The notes: generated by a model from the sequence alone, not told the origin. A DNA stretch of 64,000 bases from Rhodanobacter sp. DHB23 (GCF_014842975.1 NZ_JACYXK010000026.1:124001-188000), one strand, 5' to 3'; positions 1 to 8,984 are shown, numbered from the stretch's first letter. A program made the numbers and translations.

Positions 1-537
1 GGCCTGCGCAGGCGCGGGTTCGGGCAATTCGCCGTCCACGCGCTCCACCAGCGCCTGCGCGCCGCCGCGCTTCACCGCGACGGTCTCCACCACCGGCAGG
101 CCCAGCCGGCGCGACAGCTCCGGCACGTCGATCTCGATGCCGCGCCGGCGCGCCGCGTCCATCATGTTCAGGGCCAGCACCACCGGGCGGCCCAGGCGGC
201 GCACTTCCAGCAGGAAGCGCAGGTGCAGGCGCAGGTTGGTGGCGTCGGCCACGCACACGATCAGGTCGGGCGGCGCCTCGCCGGGGTAGTTGCCCTGCAG
301 TACGTCGCGGGTGATCTGCTCGTCGGGGCTGACCGCGTCGAAGCTGTACGCGCCCGGCAGGTCGAGTATCTGCAGCATGCGCCCGGACGGCGCCACGAAG
401 CGCCCTTCCTTGCGCTCGATGGTGACGCCCGCGTAGTTCGCCACCTTCTGCCGGCCGCCGGTGAGCAGGTTGAACAGCGCGGTCTTGCCGCAGTTCGGGT
501 TGCCCACCAGGGCGATGCGCAGGGCGTCGGCGCTCAT
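1..537 (-). CDS. feoB: Ferrous iron transport protein B, N-terminal part
   Basis: GTP-driven inner-membrane Fe(II) transporter; only the N-terminal G domain is in the window, and the gene runs off the left edge. The translation opens MSADALRIALVGNPNCGKTA, which holds the G1 loop GNPNCGKT. It continues with the G3 motif in LDLPGAYSF and a G4-type NMMD. The start codon at 537-535 overlaps the feoA stop in an ATGA, so the two genes are translationally coupled. The FeoB membrane core is expected beyond position 1. Confidence 0.95.
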   Translation of the reverse strand, partial: MSADALRIALVGNPNCGKTALFNLLTGGRQKVANYAGVTIERKEGRFVAPSGRMLQILDLPGAYSFDAVSPDEQITRDVLQGNYPGEAPPDLIVCVADATNLRLHLRFLLEVRRLGRPVVLALNMMDAARRRGIEIDVPELSRRLGLPVVETVAVKRGGAQALVERVDGELPEPAPAQA

Positions 538-776
538 GCCGCCTCCTGGCGCACGGCTACGCGCGCGGCCTCGGCTCGGCGCAGGGCGAAGCGGGTGAAG
601 CCGATCTGGATCAGCAGCGGGTCGGCGCCCAGCGGCGCCCGCGCCACCACGCGCACCGGCTCGCCGTCGACGAAGCCGAGGTCGCGCAGGCGCTGCGCCA
701 CCGCGTCGTCCGCGTGCGCGTCGTCCACGCGGTCCACCACGGCGGTGACACCCTTCGGCAAGTCGGACAAGCGCAC
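534..776 (-). CDS. feoA: Ferrous iron transport protein A
   Basis: Small SH3-like cytosolic partner of FeoB, about 80 residues, the usual FeoA size. The translation contains LSDLPKG near the start and the typical DLGFVDGEPVRVV stretch. Two starts are possible: TTG at 782 or GTG at 776. I prefer GTG because a CGGA element then lies about six bases upstream, whereas it almost touches the TTG. The gene leads the feoAB operon, and a Fur-box-like palindrome lies directly upstream. Confidence 0.9.
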   Translation of the reverse strand: MRLSDLPKGVTAVVDRVDDAHADDAVAQRLRDLGFVDGEPVRVVARAPLGADPLLIQIGFTRFALRRAEAARVAVRQEAA

Positions 777-792
777 GGTCAATCCGAGTACA

Positions 793-814
793 AATAAGAA
801 TGGTTCGCATTGTA
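793..814 (-). promoter_or_regulatory. Fur-box-like operator overlapping the feoAB -10
   Basis: Positions 793-811 read AATAAGAATGGTTCGCATT, a 9-1-9 dyad whose arms match at 6 of 9 positions (AAT and GAA in each arm). This resembles proteobacterial Fur boxes. On the minus strand a TACAAT hexamer at 814-809 could be the -10 box and overlaps the dyad, giving a leader of about 25 nt. A repressor bound here would block RNA polymerase. The call rests on sequence likeness and on feoAB being a classic Fur target. Confidence 0.6.
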
Positions 815-925
815 TCCGTATTACGCGCGTGTTGCAGGGTATCCCTGTTACGCGCGCATCCCGGGGTTTCCGGGCGCGGACGGCGCGACGATTTAAGATG
901 GCGCCTTTCTCCGCAGGATCCCCCG

Positions 926-1717
926 ATGGCTTCCTCCGTACGGACCACCGACCTCGCCGGCGTGCGCACGCTGGCCATGCACCGCCCCGAGGTGCACAAC
1001 GCCTTCGACGACGCGCTGATCGCCGGGCTCACCGCCGCCATCGAGGACGCCAGTCGCGACCCGGCGGTGCGTGCCGTCGTGCTCACCGGCAGCGGCGCCA
1101 GCTTCTCGGCCGGCGCCGACCTCAACTGGATGCGCGGCATGGCCAAGGCCAGCGAGGCTGAGAACCGCGACGACTCGCTGCGGCTCGCACGGCTGATGCG
1201 CAGCCTGCAGTTCTGCCCCAAGCCCACCGTCGCCCGCGTCAATGGCGCGGCCTACGGCGGCGGCGTGGGCCTGGTCGCCTGTTGCGACATCGCCATCGGC
1301 GCGGAGGGCGCGAAATTCGGCCTCACCGAGGTGAAGCTGGGCCTGGTGCCCGCGGTGATCTCGCCCTACGTGCTCGCCGCCGTCGGCCTGCGCCACGCAC
1401 GCAAGCTGTTCCTCACCGGCGAGGTGTTCGACGCCGCCGAGGCGCAGCGCATCGGCCTGCTGCACCAGGTCGTGGCGCCCGAAGCCCTGGACAACGCCGT
1501 GGCCTTCGCGCTGAAGCTGCTGGCCAAGGCCGGCCCGGAAGCGCAGCGCGAAGCCAAGCAACTCGCCTTCCGCATGGGCGGCCTGGACGAAACCGCCGCC
1601 GAGCGCATCGACCGCGACAACGCCGCGCTGATCGCCCGCCTGCGCGTGTCGCCGGAAGGCCAGGAAGGGCTCACCGCCTTCCTGGACAAGCGCGCGCCGC
1701 GATGGGCTGCCGGCTGA
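926..1717 (+). CDS. liuC: Enoyl-CoA hydratase, probably methylglutaconyl-CoA hydratase
   Basis: Crotonase-fold hydratase of 263 residues. The motif SFSAGADLNWM is the form seen in LiuC-type 3-methylglutaconyl-CoA hydratases, and NGAAYGGGVGL supplies the second oxyanion-hole segment. Expected reaction: hydration of 3-methylglutaconyl-CoA to HMG-CoA in leucine/isovalerate breakdown. An in-frame upstream extension exists, but ATG at 926 has AGGA seven bases before it and begins the family homology. It precedes liuD by 155 bp and liuE follows, so the three form a catabolic cluster. Substrate is inferred from context. Confidence 0.88.
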   Translation: MASSVRTTDLAGVRTLAMHRPEVHNAFDDALIAGLTAAIEDASRDPAVRAVVLTGSGASFSAGADLNWMRGMAKASEAENRDDSLRLARLMRSLQFCPKPTVARVNGAAYGGGVGLVACCDIAIGAEGAKFGLTEVKLGLVPAVISPYVLAAVGLRHARKLFLTGEVFDAAEAQRIGLLHQVVAPEALDNAVAFALKLLAKAGPEAQREAKQLAFRMGGLDETAAERIDRDNAALIARLRVSPEGQEGLTAFLDKRAPRWAAG

Positions 1718-1872
1718 CCCGCCATGCTGCGCTGCGCATCGGCGCAAGCCGGCGCATCTGCTAGTTTTCCGGGGCTTTGCATCGCGCGCCAGGCCAAAGG
1801 CGCGCCTGCAGCCACCGCCATCCCGGCCCACCCCGGGATGGCGACAAGACCAAGGCATCGCAAGGAACCCGC

Positions 1873-3861
1873 ATGTTCGAACGCGTACTGATCGCCAACC
1901 GCGGCGAGATCGCCTGCCGCGTGATCCGCACCTGCCGGCGGCTCGGCATCCGCAGCATCGCGGTGTATTCGGAAGCGGACCGCGACGCGCAGCACGTGCG
2001 CCTCGCCGACGAGGCCTGGCCGATCGGCGGGCCGCGCCCGGCGGAGTCCTACCTGCGCATAGCCGCGATCATCGAGGCCGCGAAGAAGAGCGGCGCGCAG
2101 GCCATCCATCCCGGCTACGGCTTCCTGTCCGAGAACACCGCGTTCTCGCGCGCCTGCAAGGAAGCCGGCATCGTGTTCATCGGGCCGGATCCCGCAAGCA
2201 TCGAGGCGATGGGCTCGAAGTCCGCCGCCAAGGTACTGATGGCGAAACACGACGTGCCACTGGTGCCCGGCTACAACGGCGACGACCAGGACAACGCCTT
2301 CCTCGCGGAACAGGCACACGCCATCGGCTATCCGCTGATCATCAAGCCCTCGGCAGGCGGCGGCGGCAAGGGCATGCAGATCGTGCGCAGCGACGCGGAG
2401 TTCCCCGAGGCGCTGGCCACCGCGCAGCGCGTGGCGCAGGCCGCATTCGGCGACGCCAGCATGCTGCTGGAACGCTACGTCGAGCATCCGCGCCACATCG
2501 AGTTCCAGGTCTTCGGCGACCGCCACGGCCACGTGATCCACCTCGACGAGCGCGAATGCTCGGCGCAACGCCGCTACCAGAAGGTGCTGGAGGAAACGCC
2601 TTCGCCCTTCCTCACGAACGAAACACGAGCGGCGATGGGCGCCGCCGCGGTGGCCGCGGCCAAGGCGGTGAACTACGTGGGCGCGGGCACGGTGGAATTC
2701 ATCGTCGCGCAGGACGGCACGTTCTTCTTCATGGAAATGAACACGCGCCTGCAGGTGGAGCATCCGGTCACCGAACTCACCCATGGCATCGACCTGGTCG
2801 AGTGGCAGCTGCGCATCGCGCATGGCGAGGCGCTGCCGCTCGCGCAGGAACAGGTCGCCTCGCACGGCCACGCCATCGAGGTGCGCCTGTACGCGGAAGA
2901 CCCCGAGCAGAACTTCCTGCCCGGCTCCGGCAAGCTGCTCACCCTGCGCCTGCCCGCGCCCTCGCGCCACGTGCGCATCGACGACGGCGTTGCGCAGGGC
3001 GACACGGTGACGATCTTCTACGACCCGATGATCGCCAAGCTGATCGTGTGGGACGAGGACCGTCCGCAGGCCCTGCAGCGCCTGCGCGAAGCGCTGGCCG
3101 GATGCGAGATCGAGGGACCGAAATCCAACATCGCCTTCCTCGAACGGCTGGTGCGCCACCCGGCGGTCACCGGAGCACGCATCGACACCGGCTATCTCGA
3201 CCGCCACCTCGACGAATTCGTCACCGGCCACGGCGAACCCGATACACGCACCCTGTTCGCCGCCGCCACCGCCGCGCTGCTGCACGACGAGGCACACGTC
3301 ACCGCGAATCCCGCCGATCCGCACTCGCCCTGGGCCGGTGCCGACGCGTGGCGCGTGGGCCATGCCGGCAAGCGCATCGTGGCGCTGACGCGCGGCGAGT
3401 CGCGCTTCGAGGTCGAGGCGCACGGCCACGCCGGCGACTACCGCCTGCGCCATGGCGACATCGCCAGCGAAGTACGCGGCGCGCGGCTGGACGGCGACTC
3501 GCTCAGCGCCCGCTTCGACGAAAAAGCCGAGCGCTACGCCCTGCGCAGCAGCGCGCATCGCGTACTGCTGCATGACACCGACGGTCGCCGCTGGCGCCTC
3601 GACCGTACCGCCGCGTTCGCGTGGCAGTCGAAGGACAGCGCCGGCGGCAACCAGGTCGTCGCGCCCATGCCGGGCCGCATCGTGCTGGTGAAGGCCAAGC
3701 CGGGCGACAGTGTCGAGGAAGGCCAGGAGCTGCTGGTGATGGAGGCGATGAAGATGGAGCTGGCCTTGAAGGCACCGCGCGCCGGTACCATCGAAAGCGT
3801 CAACGCCACTCAGGGCGATTTTGTCGAAGCAGACGCCGTGCTGGTTCGCCTCGACACCTGA
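1873..3861 (+). CDS. liuD: Methylcrotonyl-CoA carboxylase, biotin-carrying alpha subunit
   Basis: Acyl-CoA carboxylase alpha chain, 662 residues. The biotin carboxylase domain spans about residues 1-450, with the ATP-grasp loop KPSAGGGGKGM and the signature EMNTRLQVEHPVTE. A linker leads to a C-terminal biotinyl domain with EAMKMEL, the target lysine being near residue 627. It carboxylates biotin for transfer to 3-methylcrotonyl-CoA. ATG at 1873 has an AAGGAA ribosome site and starts the MFERVLIANRGEIA opening. The neighbours liuC and liuE favour the leucine pathway over propionyl- or geranyl-CoA carboxylase. The carboxyltransferase beta subunit is not in this window. Confidence 0.9.
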   Translation: MFERVLIANRGEIACRVIRTCRRLGIRSIAVYSEADRDAQHVRLADEAWPIGGPRPAESYLRIAAIIEAAKKSGAQAIHPGYGFLSENTAFSRACKEAGIVFIGPDPASIEAMGSKSAAKVLMAKHDVPLVPGYNGDDQDNAFLAEQAHAIGYPLIIKPSAGGGGKGMQIVRSDAEFPEALATAQRVAQAAFGDASMLLERYVEHPRHIEFQVFGDRHGHVIHLDERECSAQRRYQKVLEETPSPFLTNETRAAMGAAAVAAAKAVNYVGAGTVEFIVAQDGTFFFMEMNTRLQVEHPVTELTHGIDLVEWQLRIAHGEALPLAQEQVASHGHAIEVRLYAEDPEQNFLPGSGKLLTLRLPAPSRHVRIDDGVAQGDTVTIFYDPMIAKLIVWDEDRPQALQRLREALAGCEIEGPKSNIAFLERLVRHPAVTGARIDTGYLDRHLDEFVTGHGEPDTRTLFAAATAALLHDEAHVTANPADPHSPWAGADAWRVGHAGKRIVALTRGESRFEVEAHGHAGDYRLRHGDIASEVRGARLDGDSLSARFDEKAERYALRSSAHRVLLHDTDGRRWRLDRTAAFAWQSKDSAGGNQVVAPMPGRIVLVKAKPGDSVEEGQELLVMEAMKMELALKAPRAGTIESVNATQGDFVEADAVLVRLDT

Positions 3862-3868
3862 GCTTTAG

Positions 3869-3974
3869 CCCCTCTCCCGCCGGGAGAGGGGCTGGGGTGA
3901 GGGTCCGGTTGAAACGCGACGCTTCGCCCGTACCCTCATCCGCCCTTCGGGCACCTTCTCCCGGAGGGAGAAGG
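3869..3974. repeat. Paired palindromic (REP-like) repeat between liuD and liuE
   Basis: Two related palindromic units lie head to head. The left has a CCCCTCTCCC/GGGAGAGGGG stem followed by CTGGGGTGAGGGT. The right is a diverged inverted copy, ACCCTCATCC through a CTTCTCCC/GGGAGAAGG stem. A similar stem occurs inside argE at 43515-43541, and a remnant flanks the MITE at about 4902-4920. The pair could act as a transcript-stabilising or terminating structure after liuD. Confidence 0.75.
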
Positions 3975-3994
3975 AAACATCATCCGGAGCCGCC

Positions 3995-4894
3995 ATGACC
4001 GCATCCAACCACGTCCGCATCGTCGAAGTCGGCGCCCGCGACGGCCTGCAGAACGAGAAGACCCTGCTGCCGGCCGAGGTGAAGATCGCGCTGATCGACC
4101 GGCTTTCCTCCACTGGCCTGAAGACCATCGAGGCGACCAGCTTTGTCAGCCCCAAATGGGTGCCGCAACTGGCCGACGCGGCGGAGGTGTTTGCTGGCAT
4201 CCGCAAGGTGCCTGGCGTGAGCTATCCGGTGCTGGTGCCGAACCTGCAGGGCTACGAGCGAGCGAGCGAGGCCGGCGCCGGCGAGGTCGCCGTGTTCACC
4301 GCCGCCAGCGAGGCGTTCAACCGCAAGAACATCAACGCCTCGATCGACGAATCCATCGAACGCTTCATGCCGGTGCTGGAGCGCGCGAAGGCCGATGGCG
4401 TGGCGGTGCGCGGCTACGTCTCCACCGTGCTTGGCTGCCCTTACCAGGGCGAGGTGCCGGTGCGCGACGTGGTGCGCGTGGCGCAACGATTGCACGAACT
4501 CGGCTGCCACGAAATCTCGCTGGGCGACACCATCGGCGTCGGCACGCCGGCCAAGGCGCGCGCGATGCTGCACGCAGTGGCACAGGAAGTGCCGATGGCC
4601 GCGCTGGCCGTGCATTTCCACGACACCTACGGGCAGGCGCTGGCGAACATCCTCGCCTGCCTCGATGAGGGCGTGCGCGTGGTGGACAGCGCCGTCTCCG
4701 GCACCGGCGGCTGCCCGTACGCCAAGGGCGCCACCGGCAACGTGGCCAGCGAGGACGTGGTGTACATGCTGCACGGCATGGGCATGCAGACCGGCGTCGA
4801 TCTCGACCTGCTGGTCGCCACCGGCGCCTGGCTGGCCGCGCAGTTGCACAAGGACACCGCCAGCCGCGTGACGCGGGCGCGCACGGCGGCATAG
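3995..4894 (+). CDS. liuE: Hydroxymethylglutaryl-CoA lyase
   Basis: TIM-barrel lyase of the HMGL/DRE-TIM family, 299 residues. It cleaves HMG-CoA to acetoacetate and acetyl-CoA, the last step of leucine breakdown. Visible motifs are VGARDGLQNE near residue 15 (catalytic Asp/Arg region), the TSFVSPKWVPQ segment, and the C-terminal signature SGTGGCPYAKGATGN with the conserved loop cysteine. ATG at 3995 has GGAG six bases upstream. It follows liuC and liuD on the same strand, separated by a REP-like pair. Confidence 0.93.
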   Translation: MTASNHVRIVEVGARDGLQNEKTLLPAEVKIALIDRLSSTGLKTIEATSFVSPKWVPQLADAAEVFAGIRKVPGVSYPVLVPNLQGYERASEAGAGEVAVFTAASEAFNRKNINASIDESIERFMPVLERAKADGVAVRGYVSTVLGCPYQGEVPVRDVVRVAQRLHELGCHEISLGDTIGVGTPAKARAMLHAVAQEVPMAALAVHFHDTYGQALANILACLDEGVRVVDSAVSGTGGCPYAKGATGNVASEDVVYMLHGMGMQTGVDLDLLVATGAWLAAQLHKDTASRVTRARTAA

Positions 4895-4921
4895 CGTTTT
4901 TCCCTCTCCCCTCCGGGAAGA

Positions 4922-5112
4922 CCTGATTAGCGTCGAGTCTCAGCGGCAAGCCGATTTGCTCCTCCCCCTGCTTGCAGGGGGAGGTTGGGAGGGGGTGAAA
5001 CCCTGCGAAAGACTGGATGGCTTTCGCAAGAGCCTGACCCCACCCCAGCCCTCCCCTGCATGCAGGGGAGGGAGACCGAACATGGCACGACTGAGACTCG
5101 ACGCTAATCAGG
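4922..5112. mobile_element. 191-bp MITE with perfect inverted ends and a 9-bp target duplication
   Basis: The left end at 4922-4943 starts CCTGATTAGCGTCGAG, and the right end at 5091-5112 is its perfect 22-nt reverse complement. The identical 9-mer CCGGGAAGA flanks the element at 4913-4921 and 5113-5121, as expected for a target-site duplication. It encodes no transposase. Inside are two hairpins, CCCCCTGCTTGCAGGGGG and CTCCCCTGCATGCAGGGGAG, so the cargo resembles a palindromic REP pair. It must be mobilised in trans by an unseen transposase. Confidence 0.88.
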
Positions 5113-5253
5113 CCGGGAAGAGTGGGCCAGCGCGTTGCGCGTGTCCGCGCCCGGCCACGCCCCGGAGACCAGGTGCCTTCGCGCCCAAGGCAAGCGATCG
5201 AGGTGAGTCGGGGCTGCTAAAATGTCCGTTTCGTCACCCACGGAATACCCGAC

Positions 5254-6021
5254 ATGCAGCTCGATCAGGTCAAGGCGATCATCACCGGCGGCGCCTCCGG
5301 TCTCGGCCACGCGGTGGCGCAGCACCTCGTCGCCCACGGCGCCAGGGTGGCGCTGTTCGACGTCAACGAGGAGAAGGGCCAGGCCGCCGCCAGGGCGCTG
5401 GGCGAAGTCGCCCGCTTCTACAAGACCGACGTGACCAGCGAGGACGGCGTCGCCGCCAACGTGGCCGCCGCGCGCGAGGCGATGGGCGGGCTCAACGTGG
5501 TGATGAACTGCGCCGGCATCCTCGGCGCCGGCCGCGTGCTGGGCAAGGAAGGCCCGATGCCGCTGTCCACCTTCGCCAGCACCGTGATGGTGAACCTGGT
5601 CGGCAGCTTCAACGTGGCCAAGGCCGCCGCCGCGCTGATGCAGCACAACGAGGCGGGCGAGGACGGCGAGCGCGGCGTGATCGTCAACACCGCCTCGGTC
5701 GCCGCCTACGAAGGCCAGATCGGCCAGGCGGCGTATTCCGCCTCCAAGGGCGGCGTGGTCGGCATGACCCTGCCGATGGCGCGCGAGCTGTCGCGCTTCG
5801 GCATCCGCGTGGCGACCATCGCGCCGGGCATCTTCTGGACGCCGATGGTGGACGGCATGCCGCCGCAGGTGCAGGAGTCGCTGTCCGCCTCCATCCCCTT
5901 CCCCTCGCGCCTGGGCAAGCCGGAGGAGTTCGCGCAGACCGTGGCCTTCATCCTCGGCAACCGCTACATCAACGGCGAGACCATCCGCCTCGACGGCGCG
6001 GTGCGCTTGCAGCCCAAATAG
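5254..6021 (+). CDS. Short-chain dehydrogenase, 3-hydroxyacyl-CoA dehydrogenase type 2-like
   Basis: NAD-dependent SDR of 255 residues. It has the Rossmann motif TGGASGLG near residue 13, the NCAG strand, and the catalytic YSASKGG with Tyr and Lys. The sequence around the active site and the C-terminal PSRLGKPEEFAQTV resemble HSD17B10-type 3-hydroxyacyl-CoA dehydrogenases that act on short branched acyl-CoAs. Its place after liuCDE fits branched-chain amino acid or fatty acid oxidation. ATG at 5254 is used; an out-of-frame ATG at 5222 was ignored. Substrate is inferred. Confidence 0.88.
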   Translation: MQLDQVKAIITGGASGLGHAVAQHLVAHGARVALFDVNEEKGQAAARALGEVARFYKTDVTSEDGVAANVAAAREAMGGLNVVMNCAGILGAGRVLGKEGPMPLSTFASTVMVNLVGSFNVAKAAAALMQHNEAGEDGERGVIVNTASVAAYEGQIGQAAYSASKGGVVGMTLPMARELSRFGIRVATIAPGIFWTPMVDGMPPQVQESLSASIPFPSRLGKPEEFAQTVAFILGNRYINGETIRLDGAVRLQPK

Positions 6022-6023
6022 CC

Positions 6024-6119
6024 GGGATTCGGAAGACGGGATTCGGGATTCGACAAGAGCCCGCATCTCGCGCGCTCCGCTTTTCCCGAATCCCCGACCC
6101 CCAATCACGAATCCCGGTT
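6024..6119. repeat. GGGATTCG-type inverted intergenic repeat
   Basis: GGGATTCG occurs several times on the left arm, and the complementary CGAATCCC/CGAATCCCGG occurs on the right arm. Together they fill nearly all the space between the dehydrogenase and efpL, and the arms could fold into a long imperfect stem. It may act as a terminator or spacer; no function is shown. Confidence 0.6.
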
Positions 6120-6126
6120 CAAACCC

Positions 6127-6690
6127 ATGAAAGCTTCCGACGTCAAGAAAGGCAACGTGGTCGAGCACGAAGGCACCGTGTACCAGGTGCGCGACATCGA
6201 GCGTAGCTCGCCCACCGCGCGTGGCGGCAACGTCACCTTCCGCTTCACCCTGTACTCCATCCCGGGCGGCCGCAAGTTCGACCTGAGCCTGCGCGCCGAC
6301 GACGACCTGAAGGAAATGGACCTGGTGCGCCGCGCCGCCAACTATTCCTACATGGACGGCGAGGCCTTCGTGTTCATGGACGCGGAGGACTACACGCAAT
6401 ACCTGCTCGGCCCCGAGCTGGTGGGCGACAACGCCGGCTACATCGTGGAAGACGTGGAAGGCTTCTACGTGCAGCTGATCGACGACGCGCCGGTGGGCCT
6501 GCAGGTGCCCACCAGCGTGGTGCTGACCGTGGTGGACACCGCGCCCGAGCTGAAGGGCGCCAGCGCCACCAAGCGCACCAAGCCGGCCAAGCTCAACACC
6601 GGCGTGGAGATCCAGGTGCCCGAGTACATCACCAACGACGAGAAGGTGTGGGTGAACACGCTGACCGGCGAGTTCGCCGGCCGCGCCTGA
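6127..6690 (+). CDS. efpL: Elongation factor P-like protein (YeiP family)
   Basis: Three-domain EF-P paralogue of 187 residues that binds ribosomes stalled on proline-rich or similar motifs. The tip loop near residue 30 reads SSPTARGG, with an arginine (R32) where true EF-P has a modifiable lysine, as in YeiP/EfpL proteins. It therefore should not need EpmB modification. The C-terminal [15 protein letters not shown] matches the family end. A true EF-P gene with Lys34 lies at 58207-58776 in this same window. Confidence 0.92.
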   Translation: MKASDVKKGNVVEHEGTVYQVRDIERSSPTARGGNVTFRFTLYSIPGGRKFDLSLRADDDLKEMDLVRRAANYSYMDGEAFVFMDAEDYTQYLLGPELVGDNAGYIVEDVEGFYVQLIDDAPVGLQVPTSVVLTVVDTAPELKGASATKRTKPAKLNTGVEIQVPEYITNDEKVWVNTLTGEFAGRA

Positions 6691-6926
6691 CCCATCCGCC
6701 GGCCGGGACGCGGCGCCGTCGAAGTCCCGGCATCGTTACCTGCCGGCAGCCATGCCGTGCCGCCGGCCGGCTGCGCATCGGCGCCGGCGTGCAACGGGCG
6801 ACGCCGCTCCCGATGCGCATCCCCGACTCCCTGTCGCACCCGCCTGGCGTCGACCGGTCCATGCGGAGACCTTGAGCAGGCTCTGAGGCACAATCGAACG
6901 CTTCGTCCAGGAGCAAACGCGGCGCC

Positions 6927-8984
6927 ATGTCATCGAGCGGCTATTCCCTGCGCGTGCAGTTCATCGAGACCCTGACGCTGATCAAGCGCCCGGACGTGCC
7001 GTTGCGGGTGGTGCTGCGCAATACGCTGGCCGTGGTCCTGCCGCTGGCCGCGGGGCTGGCGACGGGTTACCCCGAGGTCGGCCTCGGCGTGGGCGCCGGC
7101 GCGCTGGACACGATGTTCTCCGACCAGCCCGGCCCCTACCGCCAACGCATGCGCCTGTTGCTGCTGGCGGCGCTGGTGGCGGGGGTGGCCGCGCTGCTGG
7201 GCTTCACCATCGGCGGCCAGTTGCTGCCGATGCTGCTGGTCACCGCCGTGTTCGGTTTCTGCGGCGGCATGCTGGTGGTGTTCGGCACGGACGCGGCACG
7301 CGTGGGCATGACCAGCATGATCCTGCTGGTGATCGCCGCCGCCACGCCGGTCTCGCCCAGGAACGCCCTGCTCGCTTCCGGCCTGATCGCCAGCGGCGGC
7401 CTGCTGCTCACCCTGTTCGCGGTGGCCGCATGGCCGCTGCAGCGCTATCGCCCGGAACGCCATGCGCTGGCCGGCGTGTACGCGGGCCTCGCCACGCTGG
7501 CGCGCCAACCGGGCGACGACGAGAACGCGAACCCCGCGCTCACCGACGCCATGACTTCGCTGCAGCACACCCTGCTCGGACGCTATCGCGCGCATGGTCG
7601 CGCGATGGAGGCGTTCGCCGTGCTGCTGGAACTGGCCGAGCGCATCCGGCTGGAACTGACCGCGATTTCGGCGCTGCATGCCAATCCCGCCATGCACGCC
7701 CGCTACCGCGAAGACGCCGCGCACGTGCTGGACGCCATCGCGCACGCGCTGGAGACGGCCGAGCCTCCGCAGCAGGCGGAACGCGCGCTGCAAGCCCTGC
7801 GCAACGACAGCCGCGCCGTGCCCGACGGCCTGGCTTCGCATCTGCGTGCGCTGGATGGCCAGCTCGCGGCCGCGGTACGCAATGCCAACTGGGCGGGCAG
7901 TCGCGGCGAATTGCGCGCCGCGGCCGCGGAAACGCAATTGCCGCGCACGCTGCAGAGCGGTTCGGCCTGGGCCGTGTTGCACGCCAACCTCACGCCGCGC
8001 TCGGTGGCCTTCCGCCACGCGATACGCACGGCGGCCTGCCTCAGCATGGCGCTGCTGGTCTCCCGCCTGCTCAAGCTGCCGCACGGCTACTGGCTGCCGA
8101 TGACCACGGCCATCGTGCTGCGCGCCGACTTCGCCGCCACCTTCAACTTCGGCCTGCTGCGCGTGGTGGGCACGGTGCTCGGGCTCGTGCTGACCACGGC
8201 CCTGCTGCACCTCACGCCGGCCTCGCCATGGGCGCATCTCGCGCTGATGGCGGTGCTGTGCATGGCGTTCCGCTGGCTGGCCAACGCGCACTACGGCATC
8301 GCGGTGGCCGCGCTCACCGGCACCGTGGTGATCCTGCTGTCGTACGAGGGCGTCAATTCCGGCGTGGCGGTGACCGACCGCGTGATCAACACCGTGCTGG
8401 GCTGCGCCATGGCGATGGCCACCTACCTGATGTGGCCCACCTGGGAGCGGGGCCGTGCGCGCGCCGCGCTGGCCGAGATGCTGGATGCCTACGCCAGCTA
8501 CCTGCGCGCGCTGGCCGTGCCCGGACAACGCGAGGCGCAGCGCGAGACGCGCAGCCTGGCGCGCACCGCGCGCAGCAACGCGGCCGCCTCACTCGAGCGC
8601 ATGCGCACCGAACCGGCCACGCCGCAGGCCCTGCTGGAACTGGCGCGCACGCTGTTCGCCAACGGCAACCGGCTGGCGCGCACGGCGATGGCGCTGGAGG
8701 CGCTGGGCAACGATCCGTCGTCGCGTCCCGCCGCCGTCAACGACTTCGTCGCCAGTTGCGCCAGCGCCACGCAATCCATCGCCGATGCCCTGCGCGAACG
8801 GCGCGCGCCCGAAAACCTGCCCGACCTGCGCGCCCTGCAGCAGTCGCTGCCCGGCGCACTGGCGCAAGCCGGCGAGCCGGCCACCGGCGAGGCCCTGCTC
8901 CAGCTCGGCGACCGGCTCGCCAACAACATCAACACGCTCGCCCACGTGCTCAGGCGCGCGCAGGCGGTCTCCGCAGGCACGTGA
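6927..8984 (+). CDS. FUSC-family inner-membrane protein (YccS-like)
   Basis: Polytopic protein of 685 residues with the two-bundle layout of the fusaric-acid-resistance/YccS family. A first membrane cluster spans about residues 25-170, a cytosolic helical region lies between, and a second cluster spans about 365-510. The second holds the FUSC-2 pattern (HGYWLPMTTAIVLRADF then GTVLGLVLT). The C-terminal cytosolic helices end at TLAHVLRRAQ. Such proteins are linked to efflux of aromatic acids, but the cargo here is unknown. The 236 bp upstream shows no clear promoter. The start has only a distant AGGAG. Confidence 0.85.
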   Translation: MSSSGYSLRVQFIETLTLIKRPDVPLRVVLRNTLAVVLPLAAGLATGYPEVGLGVGAGALDTMFSDQPGPYRQRMRLLLLAALVAGVAALLGFTIGGQLLPMLLVTAVFGFCGGMLVVFGTDAARVGMTSMILLVIAAATPVSPRNALLASGLIASGGLLLTLFAVAAWPLQRYRPERHALAGVYAGLATLARQPGDDENANPALTDAMTSLQHTLLGRYRAHGRAMEAFAVLLELAERIRLELTAISALHANPAMHARYREDAAHVLDAIAHALETAEPPQQAERALQALRNDSRAVPDGLASHLRALDGQLAAAVRNANWAGSRGELRAAAAETQLPRTLQSGSAWAVLHANLTPRSVAFRHAIRTAACLSMALLVSRLLKLPHGYWLPMTTAIVLRADFAATFNFGLLRVVGTVLGLVLTTALLHLTPASPWAHLALMAVLCMAFRWLANAHYGIAVAALTGTVVILLSYEGVNSGVAVTDRVINTVLGCAMAMATYLMWPTWERGRARAALAEMLDAYASYLRALAVPGQREAQRETRSLARTARSNAAASLERMRTEPATPQALLELARTLFANGNRLARTAMALEALGNDPSSRPAAVNDFVASCASATQSIADALRERRAPENLPDLRALQQSLPGALAQAGEPATGEALLQLGDRLANNINTLAHVLRRAQAVSAGT

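Noticed and set aside
4922-5112. Reading the MITE as part of a coding gene (a long frame crosses it from 4956)
   Set aside because: The frame is a high-GC shadow of the dehydrogenase gene. Perfect inverted ends and a target duplication explain the sequence.
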